Source: UBA3537 sp965662485 (GTDB lineage: Bacteria > Bacteroidota > Bacteroidia > Flavobacteriales > Flavobacteriaceae). From it: DNA of 64,000 nt. The DNA is taken from the NCBI GenBank assembly GCA_965662485.1, contig CBFIIL010000003.1, positions 1-64,000 on the forward strand, in the 5' to 3' direction. Position 1 is the stretch's first letter. The number at the start of each line of letters is the position of its first letter. The notes below the pieces were generated by a model. The model worked only from the letters and a program-made list of their open reading frames with translations, made no database searches and had not been told where the DNA came from. Below are positions 17,543 through 26,700 of this stretch, in pieces. Made by a program: the position numbers and the translations under genes.

Positions 17543-18274
17543 TTAAGCAGTCTTTTTAACAGCTAAAGAGTAAATAACTAGTCCAAATCCAATCTTGTTG
17601 ATTGCATCTGCAATGTTGTAAAGAACTTGCATGTCAAGCTCCATTCCGAAGAATTGTCCTGCTGCTCCATACCATCCCTCAGTTCCAGCCATGTAACCTA
17701 CTGGATAAATTGCCCATCCAACAAGTACAAACCAGCAAAGGATTTTGTGAGCATGTAAAACATCTCCACCAGCTTCTTTAGCTAATTTTGCTGCTCCACC
17801 TAACCAGATTTCATAAACAATCACGAAATAAGCAATACCTGAAATAGTACCCCAGATTACTGCGTCTCCTCCAGATTCTCCAATGTAACCAGTTACAAGC
17901 ATAATAACAGATAATAAAATCATCTTGTTAAGTAATGTTTTTGTAGCACCAGCCACCTTAAGAATCAAATAGAATTCAACACACATTAATGGTACTGTAA
18001 GAATCCAATCTACATAACGGAATGCTGTAACATTTTCAAGTGCTCCAGCCATAGCCGCATCTCTCATGTACCAGTAATGAACTGCTGCAATGAAAGTAAT
18101 TAAACCAGAAACTAAAACTGAAGATCTCCATTTTTTGTCAAATTGGTTTAATGAAAGGAAAAAGAAGGCAGATGCTGCCATCATAGCCATACATCCAATA
18201 AAGAATGTGAAATTCACTGGGTCGTTAACGTTACCAGTAACGTCTGCAACAAGTGGTAAGAATAAATTTGTCAT
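17543..18274 (-). CDS. Proteorhodopsin, green-type light-driven proton pump
   Basis: Seven-helix retinal protein of 243 residues in the inner membrane. The proton-pump residues are all present: H66, R86, proton acceptor D89, T93, proton donor E100, Asp223 and the Schiff-base lysine K227 in NIADAINKIGF. The DTE pattern marks an outward proton pump, not a sodium (NDQ) or chloride (NTQ) pump. The spectral-tuning position (105 in the SAR86 protein) is Met97, the usual green-absorbing form in flavobacteria. The retinal-forming blh gene is divergent and adjacent; two terminators isolate it downstream. Confidence 0.97.
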   Translation of the reverse strand: MTNLFLPLVADVTGNVNDPVNFTFFIGCMAMMAASAFFFLSLNQFDKKWRSSVLVSGLITFIAAVHYWYMRDAAMAGALENVTAFRYVDWILTVPLMCVEFYLILKVAGATKTLLNKMILLSVIMLVTGYIGESGGDAVIWGTISGIAYFVIVYEIWLGGAAKLAKEAGGDVLHAHKILCWFVLVGWAIYPVGYMAGTEGWYGAAGQFFGMELDMQVLYNIADAINKIGFGLVIYSLAVKKTA

Positions 18275-18305
18275 TTTTCTAAAAATTTTGTTAGTTTTGT
18301 TTTAA

Positions 18306-18313
18306 CAAATGTA
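18306..18313 (-). promoter_or_regulatory. Promoter -7 element for proteorhodopsin
   Basis: TACATTTG on the minus strand, about 31 bp before the ATG, giving a leader of roughly 25 nt. A TTTG lies 24 bp further upstream, a little far for the usual spacing. Confidence 0.5.
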
Positions 18314-18384
18314 TCAATTTTTTAGACAAAAGTTTATCAAATGAATTTTTTTTTGCTCCAAAACTGATTATTTAACAAATATTT

Positions 18385-19278
18385 ATGAAAAAAAATTACA
18401 GATTCTCAATCGTGTTTAGCTTCCTTGGATTGTGGATTACTACCTTATTTCCCGAAGATTTTGAACTTTTTTTAGGCTTTTTTCTCATTTTCACATTTGG
18501 GATGATACATGGTTCTAATGATATGTTGATTGTTAATAAACTAACAAATCTTAAAAAAACGAGTTTTATCAAAACCCTCGCAACATATCTCCTCGTTGTC
18601 AGCATTGCGGTGTTAATTTTCTACTGGCTACCTAGTATTGCATTAATCCTTTTTGTTTGTTTTAGCGCCTATCATTTTGGAGAACAGCACTGGGAAGAAA
18701 GTCTTGAATCAATTACGAATACATCGAAAAGACTTTATTTTTTCGCCTATGGTCTTTTTGTTTTATTTATGGTGTTTTATTTTAATGAAGCAAGTGTTAA
18801 AATGATTGTGAATGAAATCAGTGGGATGACATTAAATCAATTATATACTGAACATGTATTAATAACACTTGGAGTTTTTATGCTAAGCTTTTTAGCTGTA
18901 ATGTTGAGACAGAAAGAAATTAAGTTAAATACAGTTATAACAGAGCTGTTTACTCTTTTGGTGCTTGTTATAATATTCAAATCCTCTTCGCTCATATGGG
19001 GGTTCACCATTTATTTTATCATCTGGCACAGTATCCCATCATTATTGGAGCAAATACGATTTGCATATGGTAGTTTAGACCGAAAAAATATTATAAATTA
19101 TACAAAAGCTGCCCTTCCTTATTGGCTAGTTTCTTTGGTTGGAATGACTTTACTTTATTTTGTTTTTAAGGACGAAAAACATTTTTATAGTTTGTTCTTT
19201 GCTTTTATTGCCGCTGTAACCTTTCCACATTCTATTGTAATGTTGAAAATGTTCACTAAAAAAAGTAAACATTTTTAA
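18385..19278 (+). CDS. blh: Brp/Blh family beta-carotene 15,15'-dioxygenase
   Basis: Integral-membrane iron enzyme that cleaves beta-carotene into two retinals for the rhodopsin. 297 residues with about eight hydrophobic helices. Candidate iron-ligand histidines are H42 (MIHGSNDM), H97 and H102 (YHFGEQHWE), H215 (WHSIPS) and H282 (FPHSIVML). It is divergent from the proteorhodopsin gene with about 110 bp between, as is common in flavobacteria. The beta-carotene genes (crtEBIY) are not in this window. Confidence 0.93.
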   Translation: MKKNYRFSIVFSFLGLWITTLFPEDFELFLGFFLIFTFGMIHGSNDMLIVNKLTNLKKTSFIKTLATYLLVVSIAVLIFYWLPSIALILFVCFSAYHFGEQHWEESLESITNTSKRLYFFAYGLFVLFMVFYFNEASVKMIVNEISGMTLNQLYTEHVLITLGVFMLSFLAVMLRQKEIKLNTVITELFTLLVLVIIFKSSSLIWGFTIYFIIWHSIPSLLEQIRFAYGSLDRKNIINYTKAALPYWLVSLVGMTLLYFVFKDEKHFYSLFFAFIAAVTFPHSIVMLKMFTKKSKHF

Positions 19279-19282
19279 TAAA

Positions 19283-19314
19283 AAAAAAGCACAACCAAAT
19301 GGTTGTGCTTTTTT
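19283..19314. terminator. Bidirectional terminator between blh and dnaK
   Basis: AAAAAAGCACAACC pairs with GGTTGTGCTTTTTT over a 4-nt loop: a 14-bp perfect stem whose flanks act as U-tracts in both directions. Confidence 0.88.
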
Positions 19315-19333
19315 AAATCAGTAAAATTAATTT

Positions 19334-21238
19334 TTATTTAACTTCTTCGAAATCAACATCTTCAACATTGTCGCCTTCAGATTGTGCATCTGAACCAGCT
19401 TCTGGACCAGCATCTCCACCTGCAGCTTGCGCTTCTTGTTGAGCTTTGTACATTTCTTCGCTTGCAACTTTCCATGCCTCGTTGATTTTTTCTAAAGCAG
19501 GATCTATAATTGCAATATCTTTTGTTTCGTAAGCTTTTTTCAATTCTTCCAAAGCAGCTTCAATTGGTTGTTTTTTGTCGTCTGACAACTTATCACCAAA
19601 TTCTTTTAATTGCTTTTCTGTTTGAAAAATCATCGCATCGGCACTGTTGAGCTTATCAGCAGTCTCCTTTGCCTTGGCATCAGCTTCAGCATTTGCTTCT
19701 GCGTCTTGCTTCATTTTCTGAATTTCCTCTTCGGTCAAACCAGATGACGCTTCAATACGAATATCTTGCGATTTATTAGTTGCTTTATCTGTTGCAGAAA
19801 CCTTTATAATTCCATTGGCGTCAATATCAAAAGTAACTTCAATTTGAGGTACACCTCTTTGTGCTGGTGGAATTCCATCTAAATGAAAACGTCCAATAGT
19901 TTTGTTATCGCCTGCCATAGCACGTTCCCCTTGAAGCACATGAATTTCTACAGAGGGCTGATTATCAGCAGCTGTTGAAAATACTTGTGATTTCTTTGTT
20001 GGAATTGTTGTATTGGCTTCTATTAACTTTGTCATTACATTACCCATAGTTTCAATTCCAAGCGATAATGGAGTAACGTCCAAAAGCAATACATCTTTAA
20101 CATCTCCTGTCAGTACTCCGCCTTGAATGGCTGCTCCTACGGCAACAACCTCATCTGGATTTACACCTTTATTAGGTTTTTTACCAAAAAATTGCTCAAC
20201 CGCCTCTTGTACTGCTGGAATACGTGTTGATCCTCCTACCAATATGATTTCATCAATATCGCTTTTTGAAAGACCTGCGGCTTTTAGTGCAGTTTCACAT
20301 GGCTTGATTGTTCTTTTTACTAAATCATCGATTAATTGCTCAAATTTTGAACGCGACAATGTACGTACTAAGTGTTTTGGTCCGCTAGCCGTTGCTGTTA
20401 CATAAGGCAAGTTGATCTCTGTTTGAGCAGAAGATGAAAGTTCAATTTTTGCTTTTTCTGCAGCTTCCTTTAAACGCTGAAGCGCCATAGGATCTTTTCT
20501 AAGGTCCATATCCTCATCAGCTATAAATTCTTCTGCTAACCAGTTTATAATTTTTTCATCAACATCATCACCTCCTAGGTGTGTATCTCCATCTGTAGAA
20601 AGTACTTCAAATACACCATCTCCAAGTTCCAAAATAGAAACATCGTGAGTACCACCACCAAAGTCAAAAACAACAATAGTTTGGTCTTTCCCTTTTTTAT
20701 CTAATCCATAAGCCAATGCAGCAGCTGTTGGCTCATTTATAATTCGTCTTACTTTTAAACCTGCAATTTCGCCAGCTTCTTTTGTGGCTTGACGTTGCGC
20801 ATCATTAAAGTAGGCAGGAACCGTAACTACAGCTTCTGTTACTTCTTGATCTAAAAACTCCTCTGCAGTTTTTTTCATTTTCTGAAGGACCATAGCAGAA
20901 AGCTCTTGTGGTGTGTACAAACGTCCATCGATATCCACACGTGGTGTATCGTTATCTCCCTTAACTACTTGATATGGGACACGCCCAACCTCTTGTTTAG
21001 ATTCAGAGAATTTGTTACCCATAAAACGCTTTATAGAGTATACGGTTTTCTTAGGGTTTGTAACAGCTTGACGTTTTGCAGGATCGCCTACTTTTATTTC
21101 GCCGCCTTCTACAAAAGCAATTACTGAGGGTGTAGTGCGTCGTCCTTCGGCATTGGTGATGACTACAGGCTCATTACCTTCCATAACAGAAACACATGAG
21201 TTGGTCGTTCCTAAATCAATTCCAATAATTTTACTCAT
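19334..21238 (-). CDS. dnaK: Chaperone DnaK (Hsp70)
   Basis: 634-residue Hsp70. Residues 1-380 are the ATPase domain with IGIDLGTTNSCV (phosphate 1), VVFDFGGGTHDVS (phosphate 2) and ILVGGSTRIPAVQ (adenosine). The linker DVLLLDVTPLSLGIET precedes the substrate-binding domain, and a helical lid follows. The acidic tail ends EDVDFEEVK, the usual EEVD-like bacterial end. dnaJ and grpE are not adjacent. Upstream is a perfect palindrome (21309-21327) shared with divergent panB; no CIRCE element is seen. Confidence 0.98.
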   Translation of the reverse strand: MSKIIGIDLGTTNSCVSVMEGNEPVVITNAEGRRTTPSVIAFVEGGEIKVGDPAKRQAVTNPKKTVYSIKRFMGNKFSESKQEVGRVPYQVVKGDNDTPRVDIDGRLYTPQELSAMVLQKMKKTAEEFLDQEVTEAVVTVPAYFNDAQRQATKEAGEIAGLKVRRIINEPTAAALAYGLDKKGKDQTIVVFDFGGGTHDVSILELGDGVFEVLSTDGDTHLGGDDVDEKIINWLAEEFIADEDMDLRKDPMALQRLKEAAEKAKIELSSSAQTEINLPYVTATASGPKHLVRTLSRSKFEQLIDDLVKRTIKPCETALKAAGLSKSDIDEIILVGGSTRIPAVQEAVEQFFGKKPNKGVNPDEVVAVGAAIQGGVLTGDVKDVLLLDVTPLSLGIETMGNVMTKLIEANTTIPTKKSQVFSTAADNQPSVEIHVLQGERAMAGDNKTIGRFHLDGIPPAQRGVPQIEVTFDIDANGIIKVSATDKATNKSQDIRIEASSGLTEEEIQKMKQDAEANAEADAKAKETADKLNSADAMIFQTEKQLKEFGDKLSDDKKQPIEAALEELKKAYETKDIAIIDPALEKINEAWKVASEEMYKAQQEAQAAGGDAGPEAGSDAQSEGDNVEDVDFEEVK

Positions 21239-21308
21239 AATTTATATGTTGTTTAGATTGTTTTTATTTTATATATCTCTATAGTCAATCATTATGCCAT
21301 GACAGAAA

Positions 21309-21327
21309 ATATGACAAGGTGTCATAT
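21309..21327. promoter_or_regulatory. Perfect 8+8 bp inverted repeat between dnaK and panB
   Basis: ATATGACA-AGG-TGTCATAT. A third copy of the half-site, ATGACA, lies at 21299-21304, one helical turn away. The arrangement looks like a dimeric regulator site. It lies 47 bp before the panB ATG and 70 bp before the dnaK ATG. It is not a CIRCE sequence. Confidence 0.45.
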
Positions 21328-21373
21328 AAAAACGTTTCTTTTTCACTATTTTTACCAAAAATATTAAGGCATC

Positions 21374-22189
21374 ATGTCAAATAAAAAAGAATATAAGCGC
21401 ATCACTGTCAAGTCTTTAGTAGAAATGAAATCTACAGAAGAAAAGATTTCGATGCTAACGGCCTATGATTATACCATGGCAAAAATTGTTGATGGCGCAG
21501 GGGTAGATGTGATTCTTGTTGGCGATTCTGCAAGTAATGTTATGGCTGGACACGAAACTACATTGCCCATAACATTGGATCAAATGATTTATCATGCATC
21601 ATCAGTGGTTCGTGCTATTGAACGCTCACTTGTGGTTGTTGATTTGCCTTTTGGAACGTATCAAAGTGATTCTAAAGAGGCTTTGCGGTCTGCTATTCGC
21701 ATCATGAAAGAAAGTGGTGGTCACGCTGTAAAACTCGAAGGAGGAAAAGAAATAAAAGATTCAATAAAAAAAATACTTAATGCTGGAATACCAGTGATGG
21801 GACATTTGGGACTTACCCCTCAGTCAATATATAAATTTGGCACTTACACTGTTCGTGCAAAAGAGGAAGAAGAAGCTGAGCAACTTCTAAAAGATGCAAA
21901 AATGTTAGAACGCATTGGGTGCTTTGCCATTGTTCTTGAAAAAATTCCCGCAAAATTAGCCAAAGAAGTTGCAGAAAGCATTAGTATTCCTGTTATTGGT
22001 ATTGGCGCTGGCGCTGATGTAGACGGGCAAGTTTTGGTGCTTCATGATATGATTGGAATGACACACGAATTCAATCCACGCTTTTTAAGACGTTATATGA
22101 ACCTCTACGAAACTATGACCACAAGTATTGGGCAATATGTAAATGATGTAAAATCATCTGATTTTCCCAATGCTGAAGAGCAATACTAA
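21374..22189 (+). CDS. panB: 3-Methyl-2-oxobutanoate hydroxymethyltransferase PanB
   Basis: 271-residue TIM-barrel enzyme making ketopantoate for pantothenate and CoA. Visible motifs are MLTAYDYTMAKI, VDVILVGDSASNVMAGHETTL (metal Asp), VKLEGG (catalytic region), MGHLGLTPQS and GIGAGADVDGQVLVLHD. Normal length. Three bases separate its stop from the pseudouridine synthase gene that follows, so they are probably co-transcribed without functional relation. Confidence 0.96.
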   Translation: MSNKKEYKRITVKSLVEMKSTEEKISMLTAYDYTMAKIVDGAGVDVILVGDSASNVMAGHETTLPITLDQMIYHASSVVRAIERSLVVVDLPFGTYQSDSKEALRSAIRIMKESGGHAVKLEGGKEIKDSIKKILNAGIPVMGHLGLTPQSIYKFGTYTVRAKEEEEAEQLLKDAKMLERIGCFAIVLEKIPAKLAKEVAESISIPVIGIGAGADVDGQVLVLHDMIGMTHEFNPRFLRRYMNLYETMTTSIGQYVNDVKSSDFPNAEEQY

Positions 22190-22192
22190 GTC

Positions 22193-22897
22193 ATGTCTAG
22201 AGTCGTTACAAATGCCTCAAACGTACAAGTCATTTATGAAGACAACCATCTGATAGCAGTCAATAAACGTGTTGGTGATATCGTTCAGGGTGATAAAACT
22301 AATGACTCGCCTCTATCAGAAATAATTAAAGCATATCTTAAAAAAAAGTACAACAAGCCAGGCGCAGTTTTTCTTGGTGTTGTTCATCGGCTTGATCGCC
22401 CTACTTCTGGTGTCGTTATTTTTGCGAAAACATCAAAAGCGCTTTCGCGTATGAATCAACTATTTCAAGAGAAGAAAATTGATAAAACCTATTGGGCACT
22501 TGTAAAAAATAATCCACCAAAGCAAAAAGATACTCTTGTGCATTGGTTAAAGAAAAACCAAAAAACAAACACATCAAAAGTTTACCCCAAAGAAGTAAAT
22601 GGAAGCAAAAAAGCTATTTTACATTACACCACAATTTTTAAACTTGATGCTTACCACTTATTAGAGATCACACTTGAAACTGGTCGCTCACACCAAATAA
22701 GAAGCCAATTATCGTATATTGGTTGTTCAATTAAAGGAGATTTGAAATATGGCTTCAAAAGAAGTAATCCAGACGGAGGAATTCATTTACATGCAAAAAA
22801 AGTAAAATTTATTCATCCTGTTTCCAAAACCCCAATCTCTATATGTGCCAAGCCCCCAAAAGATGTATTATGGAACGAATGTTTAAAAAAGTACTGA
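22193..22897 (+). CDS. RluA family RNA pseudouridine synthase
   Basis: 234 residues, catalytic domain only and no S4 domain at the N-terminus, which distinguishes it from RluC/RluD. The catalytic Asp is in HRLDRPTSG (about 67-75), and ETGRSHQIR is the conserved Arg/His motif. The exact uridine target (tRNA or 23S rRNA) cannot be assigned from sequence. It is sandwiched tightly between panB and an aldehyde dehydrogenase gene (3 bp and 1 bp). Confidence 0.9.
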   Translation: MSRVVTNASNVQVIYEDNHLIAVNKRVGDIVQGDKTNDSPLSEIIKAYLKKKYNKPGAVFLGVVHRLDRPTSGVVIFAKTSKALSRMNQLFQEKKIDKTYWALVKNNPPKQKDTLVHWLKKNQKTNTSKVYPKEVNGSKKAILHYTTIFKLDAYHLLEITLETGRSHQIRSQLSYIGCSIKGDLKYGFKRSNPDGGIHLHAKKVKFIHPVSKTPISICAKPPKDVLWNECLKKY

Positions 22898-22898
22898 T

Positions 22899-24278
22899 AT
22901 GGAACATATTAAACAACTTAAAAACACACAAAAAACCTTTTTCAAATCTGGAAAAACTCGAGATATATCATTTATTAAGGCAAAACTAAAAGCACTCAAA
23001 AGCACAATCATTTCAAATGAAAATGCAATTTATGATGCACTTTACAAAGATTTTAAAAAATCTAAATTTGAAACTTATTTTAGTGAAATTGGCATTCTAA
23101 TTTCCGAAATAGAAATGACACTAAAAAACATTGAAAAATGGAATAAACCAAAGAAAGTGCGATCTGCTGCACTTAATTTTCCTTCGAAAGACTATATTTT
23201 TAGCGAGCCGTACGGAACAGTTCTTATTATTGCGCCATGGAATTATCCATTTCAGCTAGCTATAGCCCCCATTATTTCGGCCATAGCAGCAGGAAATACT
23301 GTTATACTAAAGCCAAGCGAGCTCACACCTCATACAGCACAAATTATTGAAGATATTCTTTCTGATGTATTTAAAAAAGCACATTTAAGCGTTATTCAAG
23401 GAGGAGTCCCAGAAACAACTGCTCTTTTGGACGAACGCTGGGATTACATTTTTTTTACTGGAAGTGTCCCCGTAGGAAAAATTGTTGCCAAAGCAGCTGC
23501 TCAATATATGACTCCAGTAACTCTGGAATTGGGCGGCAAAAACCCATGTATTATTGATGATAGTGTTGATATAAAATTAACAGCAAAACGTTTGGTTTGG
23601 GGCAAATTTGTCAATGCTGGACAAACTTGTATTGCTCCTGATTACATTTTAGCAAAAGAATCTATAAAATCTGAGCTCATCGAACAGCTCAAGATTGAAA
23701 TTACAAAAGCATATGGGGAAAATCCTCAACAATCTGAAGATTATCCTAGAATTGTAAACGGTAAAAATCTTAAACGACTTGTAGATATGCTAAAAGAGGG
23801 CGACATTGTACATGGTGGTGACATTGATAATGATGATAACTATCTTGCTCCAACGCTAATAAATGAACCCACATTGGATAGTAAAGTAATGAAAGGTGAA
23901 ATATTTGGTCCAATCTTACCCATCTTAAAATATTCGGATACAACAGAAATCTCCAATATCATTAGCCGTTTTGAAAAACCCCTGGGTTTTTATGTGTTTT
24001 CAAACCGTAAAGAATTCTATACAACGCTCATCAAAACATTTAGTTTTGGGGGCGGATCTATAAATGATACTATGATTCATTTTGGCAACCCTAGATTGCC
24101 TTTTGGTGGTGTTGGCGATAGCGGTATTGGTGCTTATCATGGGCGTCTTGGATTCGATACATTTTCGCATAAAAAAGGAATAACTATCAAAGCCAATTGG
24201 TTGGATATTCCACTGCGATATGCACCCTACAAAAACAAACTTAAAAAAATAAAAAATGCTTTTAAATGGTTGGGTTAA
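22899..24278 (+). CDS. Aldehyde dehydrogenase, class 3-like
   Basis: 459-residue NAD(P)-dependent ALDH. The active-site set is intact: N114 (APWNYPF), K138 (LKPSE), Glu210 (LELGGKNP), and nucleophile C244 (NAGQTCIAP). The C-terminus carries a hydrophobic/basic segment (WLDIPLRYAPYKNKLKK), like class 3 fatty-aldehyde dehydrogenases that associate with membranes. The likely substrate is a medium- or long-chain aldehyde, for example from lipid peroxidation (inference). Confidence 0.92.
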   Translation: MEHIKQLKNTQKTFFKSGKTRDISFIKAKLKALKSTIISNENAIYDALYKDFKKSKFETYFSEIGILISEIEMTLKNIEKWNKPKKVRSAALNFPSKDYIFSEPYGTVLIIAPWNYPFQLAIAPIISAIAAGNTVILKPSELTPHTAQIIEDILSDVFKKAHLSVIQGGVPETTALLDERWDYIFFTGSVPVGKIVAKAAAQYMTPVTLELGGKNPCIIDDSVDIKLTAKRLVWGKFVNAGQTCIAPDYILAKESIKSELIEQLKIEITKAYGENPQQSEDYPRIVNGKNLKRLVDMLKEGDIVHGGDIDNDDNYLAPTLINEPTLDSKVMKGEIFGPILPILKYSDTTEISNIISRFEKPLGFYVFSNRKEFYTTLIKTFSFGGGSINDTMIHFGNPRLPFGGVGDSGIGAYHGRLGFDTFSHKKGITIKANWLDIPLRYAPYKNKLKKIKNAFKWLG

Positions 24279-24373
24279 AATACTTAAAAGTCACAATAGA
24301 TTTTTCTTATTATAAACACCTAAACCATTTATTTTCAGTTATTTATGTAATTTATATAAAGCTTTAATTTAAT

Positions 24374-25912
24374 TTAACCCAACCACCCCTCTCGATCTAA
24401 ACTTCGGTACTGAATAGCTTCACTAATATGCATGCTTTCTATAGATTTTGAAGCTTCCAAATCGGCAATTGTACGTGCCACTTTTAAGATTCTATCATAG
24501 GCTCTAGCCGATAAATTTAAACGTTCCATAGCCTGCTTCAAAAGTGACTTTGAAACCTCATCCAAAACACAAAAATTCCGTATGTGTTTAGTTTGCATTT
24601 GAGCATTATAATGAACTGCACTCAAATTCTCAAAACGTTGAGTTTGCAATTGTCTTGCTTTTGTTACTCGTTCTCTAATGATTATGGAAGATTCGCCGCG
24701 ACGTTCTTCAGTCAGTTTTTCAAATGGAACTGGCGTTACCTCCACGTGAATATCAATACGATCTAATAACGGACCTGAAATTTTCCCCATATATCGTTGT
24801 ATTTCAGCAGGAGACGAAGTTAATGGTGCTGATGGATCATTAAAAAAACCGCTTGGGCTTGGGTTCATACTAGCTACTAGCATAAAACTACTCGGATAAG
24901 TAACGGTAAACTTTGCTCTAGAAATCGTAACTTCCAAATCCTCCAATGGTTGGCGCATTACTTCTAGAACAGAACGTTTAAACTCCGGCAACTCGTCTAA
25001 AAACAACACCCCATTGTGTGCCATTGAAATTTCACCCAGCTGAGGGTACTGCCCCCCACCTACGAGAGCAACATCTGAAATGGTATGGTGTGGCGAACGA
25101 AATGGACGCTGAGTCATCAAACCTGATGGTGAACGCAATCGTCCAACAACAGAATGAATTTTGGTCGTTTCTAAAGCTTCTTGCAACGTCATTGGAGGTA
25201 AAATAGACGGTAATCGCTTGGCTAACATTGTTTTTCCGCTTCCTGGTGGCCCAATTAATATGATATTATGACCTCCAGCAGCGGCAATTTCCATACAACG
25301 CTTTATGCTTTCTTGACCCTTTACGTCTGCAAAATCAAATTCTGGTCTCAATAATGCGCTTTCAAATTCTTTATTTATATCAAAATGTGTTGGTCTTAGT
25401 GTTTTATTTTTATCAAAGAAGTTGATTACATCAATAATGTGCTTAACGCCATAAACCATCAGTCCTTGAACAATGGCAGCTTCTTTGGCATTTTCATCAG
25501 GGAGAATAAACCCCTTAAAACCTTCTTCCTTGGCCTTAATAGCAATTGGCAAAGCCCCTTTTATAGGCTGAAGACTGCCATCTAAAGATAATTCACCCAT
25601 AATTACATAACGCTCCATTTCTTGAGCTTTAATTTGATTTGAAGCTGCAAGAATTCCCACTGCTAGGGTTAAATCATAAGCAGAGCCCTCTTTACGCATA
25701 TCTGCTGGAGACATATTGATGATGATTTTTTTACCTGGAATCCTAAAGCCATTGTTTTCTAGTGCAGCTGCAATTCGAAAATTACTTTCTTTTATGGCAT
25801 TATCAGGAAGACCTACAAGATGATAACCAATGCCATTATCAACATTGACTTCTACGGTGATGGTGTGGGCCTCTACACCAAAAACAGCGCTTCCATAAAC
25901 TTTTTTTAACAT
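24374..25912 (-). CDS. comM: YifB/ComM family Mg-chelatase-like AAA+ ATPase
   Basis: 512 residues: an N-terminal ChlI-like/Lon-S16-like fold (about 1-185), a central AAA+ core with Walker A GPPGSGKTM (about 219-227) and Walker B FLDELPEF (about 303), and a C-terminal Mg-chelatase domain ending in RSLDREGWLG. In Vibrio and others ComM is a hexameric helicase promoting branch migration during natural transformation. The gene is widespread in Flavobacteriaceae with no further context here. Confidence 0.94.
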   Translation of the reverse strand: MLKKVYGSAVFGVEAHTITVEVNVDNGIGYHLVGLPDNAIKESNFRIAAALENNGFRIPGKKIIINMSPADMRKEGSAYDLTLAVGILAASNQIKAQEMERYVIMGELSLDGSLQPIKGALPIAIKAKEEGFKGFILPDENAKEAAIVQGLMVYGVKHIIDVINFFDKNKTLRPTHFDINKEFESALLRPEFDFADVKGQESIKRCMEIAAAGGHNIILIGPPGSGKTMLAKRLPSILPPMTLQEALETTKIHSVVGRLRSPSGLMTQRPFRSPHHTISDVALVGGGQYPQLGEISMAHNGVLFLDELPEFKRSVLEVMRQPLEDLEVTISRAKFTVTYPSSFMLVASMNPSPSGFFNDPSAPLTSSPAEIQRYMGKISGPLLDRIDIHVEVTPVPFEKLTEERRGESSIIIRERVTKARQLQTQRFENLSAVHYNAQMQTKHIRNFCVLDEVSKSLLKQAMERLNLSARAYDRILKVARTIADLEASKSIESMHISEAIQYRSLDREGWLG

Positions 25913-25969
25913 ATGATAGATTTGAGTATTTAAAAATATGAAAAATAATCAAACTGTTATTTGATTTTT

Positions 25970-26026
25970 AAAATGTTAATGTTTGTTTAATTATTGATAA
26001 TAAACTTTGAACAAGCTTTATTTTTG
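25970..26026 (+). promoter_or_regulatory. Operator-like 23-bp element plus -7 promoter of island operon 1
   Basis: The 23-bp element at 25970-25992 contains TGTTAAT and TGTTTAAT as an imperfect direct repeat, with the TTAAT cores 11 bp apart. A TATTTTTG promoter element follows at 26019-26026, exactly 26 bp beyond the end of the element, and the ATG lies 17 bp further on. The same element with the same spacing precedes island operon 2. A good TTG is missing at the standard distance (one lies 22 bp upstream), which fits an activator-dependent or regulated promoter. Confidence 0.62.
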
Positions 26027-26043
26027 TAGAAATCAATTTAACA

Positions 26044-26700
26044 ATGGCTAAAAAAACTAAACTTACTAAACAAAGACTTATTGAATTATTTATGGACAAT
26101 GTTTTGGAACACAATGAAACTCCAAAAAGCGTCTATGCATTTGCAAAAATGAATCATTTTGAAGAATCCGAATTTTATAGCTTTTTTGGTTCATTTCAAG
26201 CTCTTGAATCTTCAATATTTGAAACTTTTTTCGACAATACGATAAAAACCCTTAAAAAAAGTAAAGACTACAAAAATTACGACGCTCAAAATAAATTATT
26301 GAGCTTTTATTTTACTTTTTTTGGAAATCTTACTGCTAATCGTAGCTATGTTGTCCATGCTTTGGAAACTTCAATTGGAGGGCTTAATACCCTAAAAAAA
26401 CTCAAACCACTACGAAAAAAGTTTCTTGAATTTGTCGATGAATTAGAACTTGTTGATTTTGAAATAAAAAATAAACGCATTGATGATATTAAAGATAATG
26501 TGGTGAATGAATCCTATTGGATTCAGGCACTTGTAACACTAAAATTTTGGTTAGATGATGACTCTACAGATTTTGAAAAGACTGATCTTTTTATTGAAAA
26601 ATCTATTGCAGCAAGTTTCGAATTAGCACACACCAAACCTCTAAAGAGCGTTGTAGATTTTGGAAAGTTTTTGTTTAAAGAAAAAATGGGGGCTAATTAA
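26044..26700 (+). CDS. TetR-like regulator with divergent N-terminus
   Basis: 218 residues, all-helical. The N-terminus (KKTKLTKQRLIELFMDNVLEHN, then SVYAFAKMNHFEESEFYSFFGS) has the layout of a TetR helix-turn-helix, and the remainder resembles the TetR C-terminal ligand domain found next to AarF kinases in Bacteroidota. The recognition helix is poorly conserved, so DNA binding is not certain. The stop overlaps the ATG of the AarF gene by one base. It could be the regulator of the shared 23-bp element or an adaptor for the kinase. Confidence 0.68.
   Translation: MAKKTKLTKQRLIELFMDNVLEHNETPKSVYAFAKMNHFEESEFYSFFGSFQALESSIFETFFDNTIKTLKKSKDYKNYDAQNKLLSFYFTFFGNLTANRSYVVHALETSIGGLNTLKKLKPLRKKFLEFVDELELVDFEIKNKRIDDIKDNVVNESYWIQALVTLKFWLDDDSTDFEKTDLFIEKSIAASFELAHTKPLKSVVDFGKFLFKEKMGAN

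Noticed and set aside
18371..18384. Copy of the island element before blh (reverse strand AAATATTTGTTAAA)
   Set aside because: Only the AT-rich core matches, and no TAnnTTTG lies 26 bp away on that strand.
21241..21373. CIRCE/HrcA site for dnaK
   Set aside because: No TTAGCACTC-N9-GAGTGCTAA or close variant is present.
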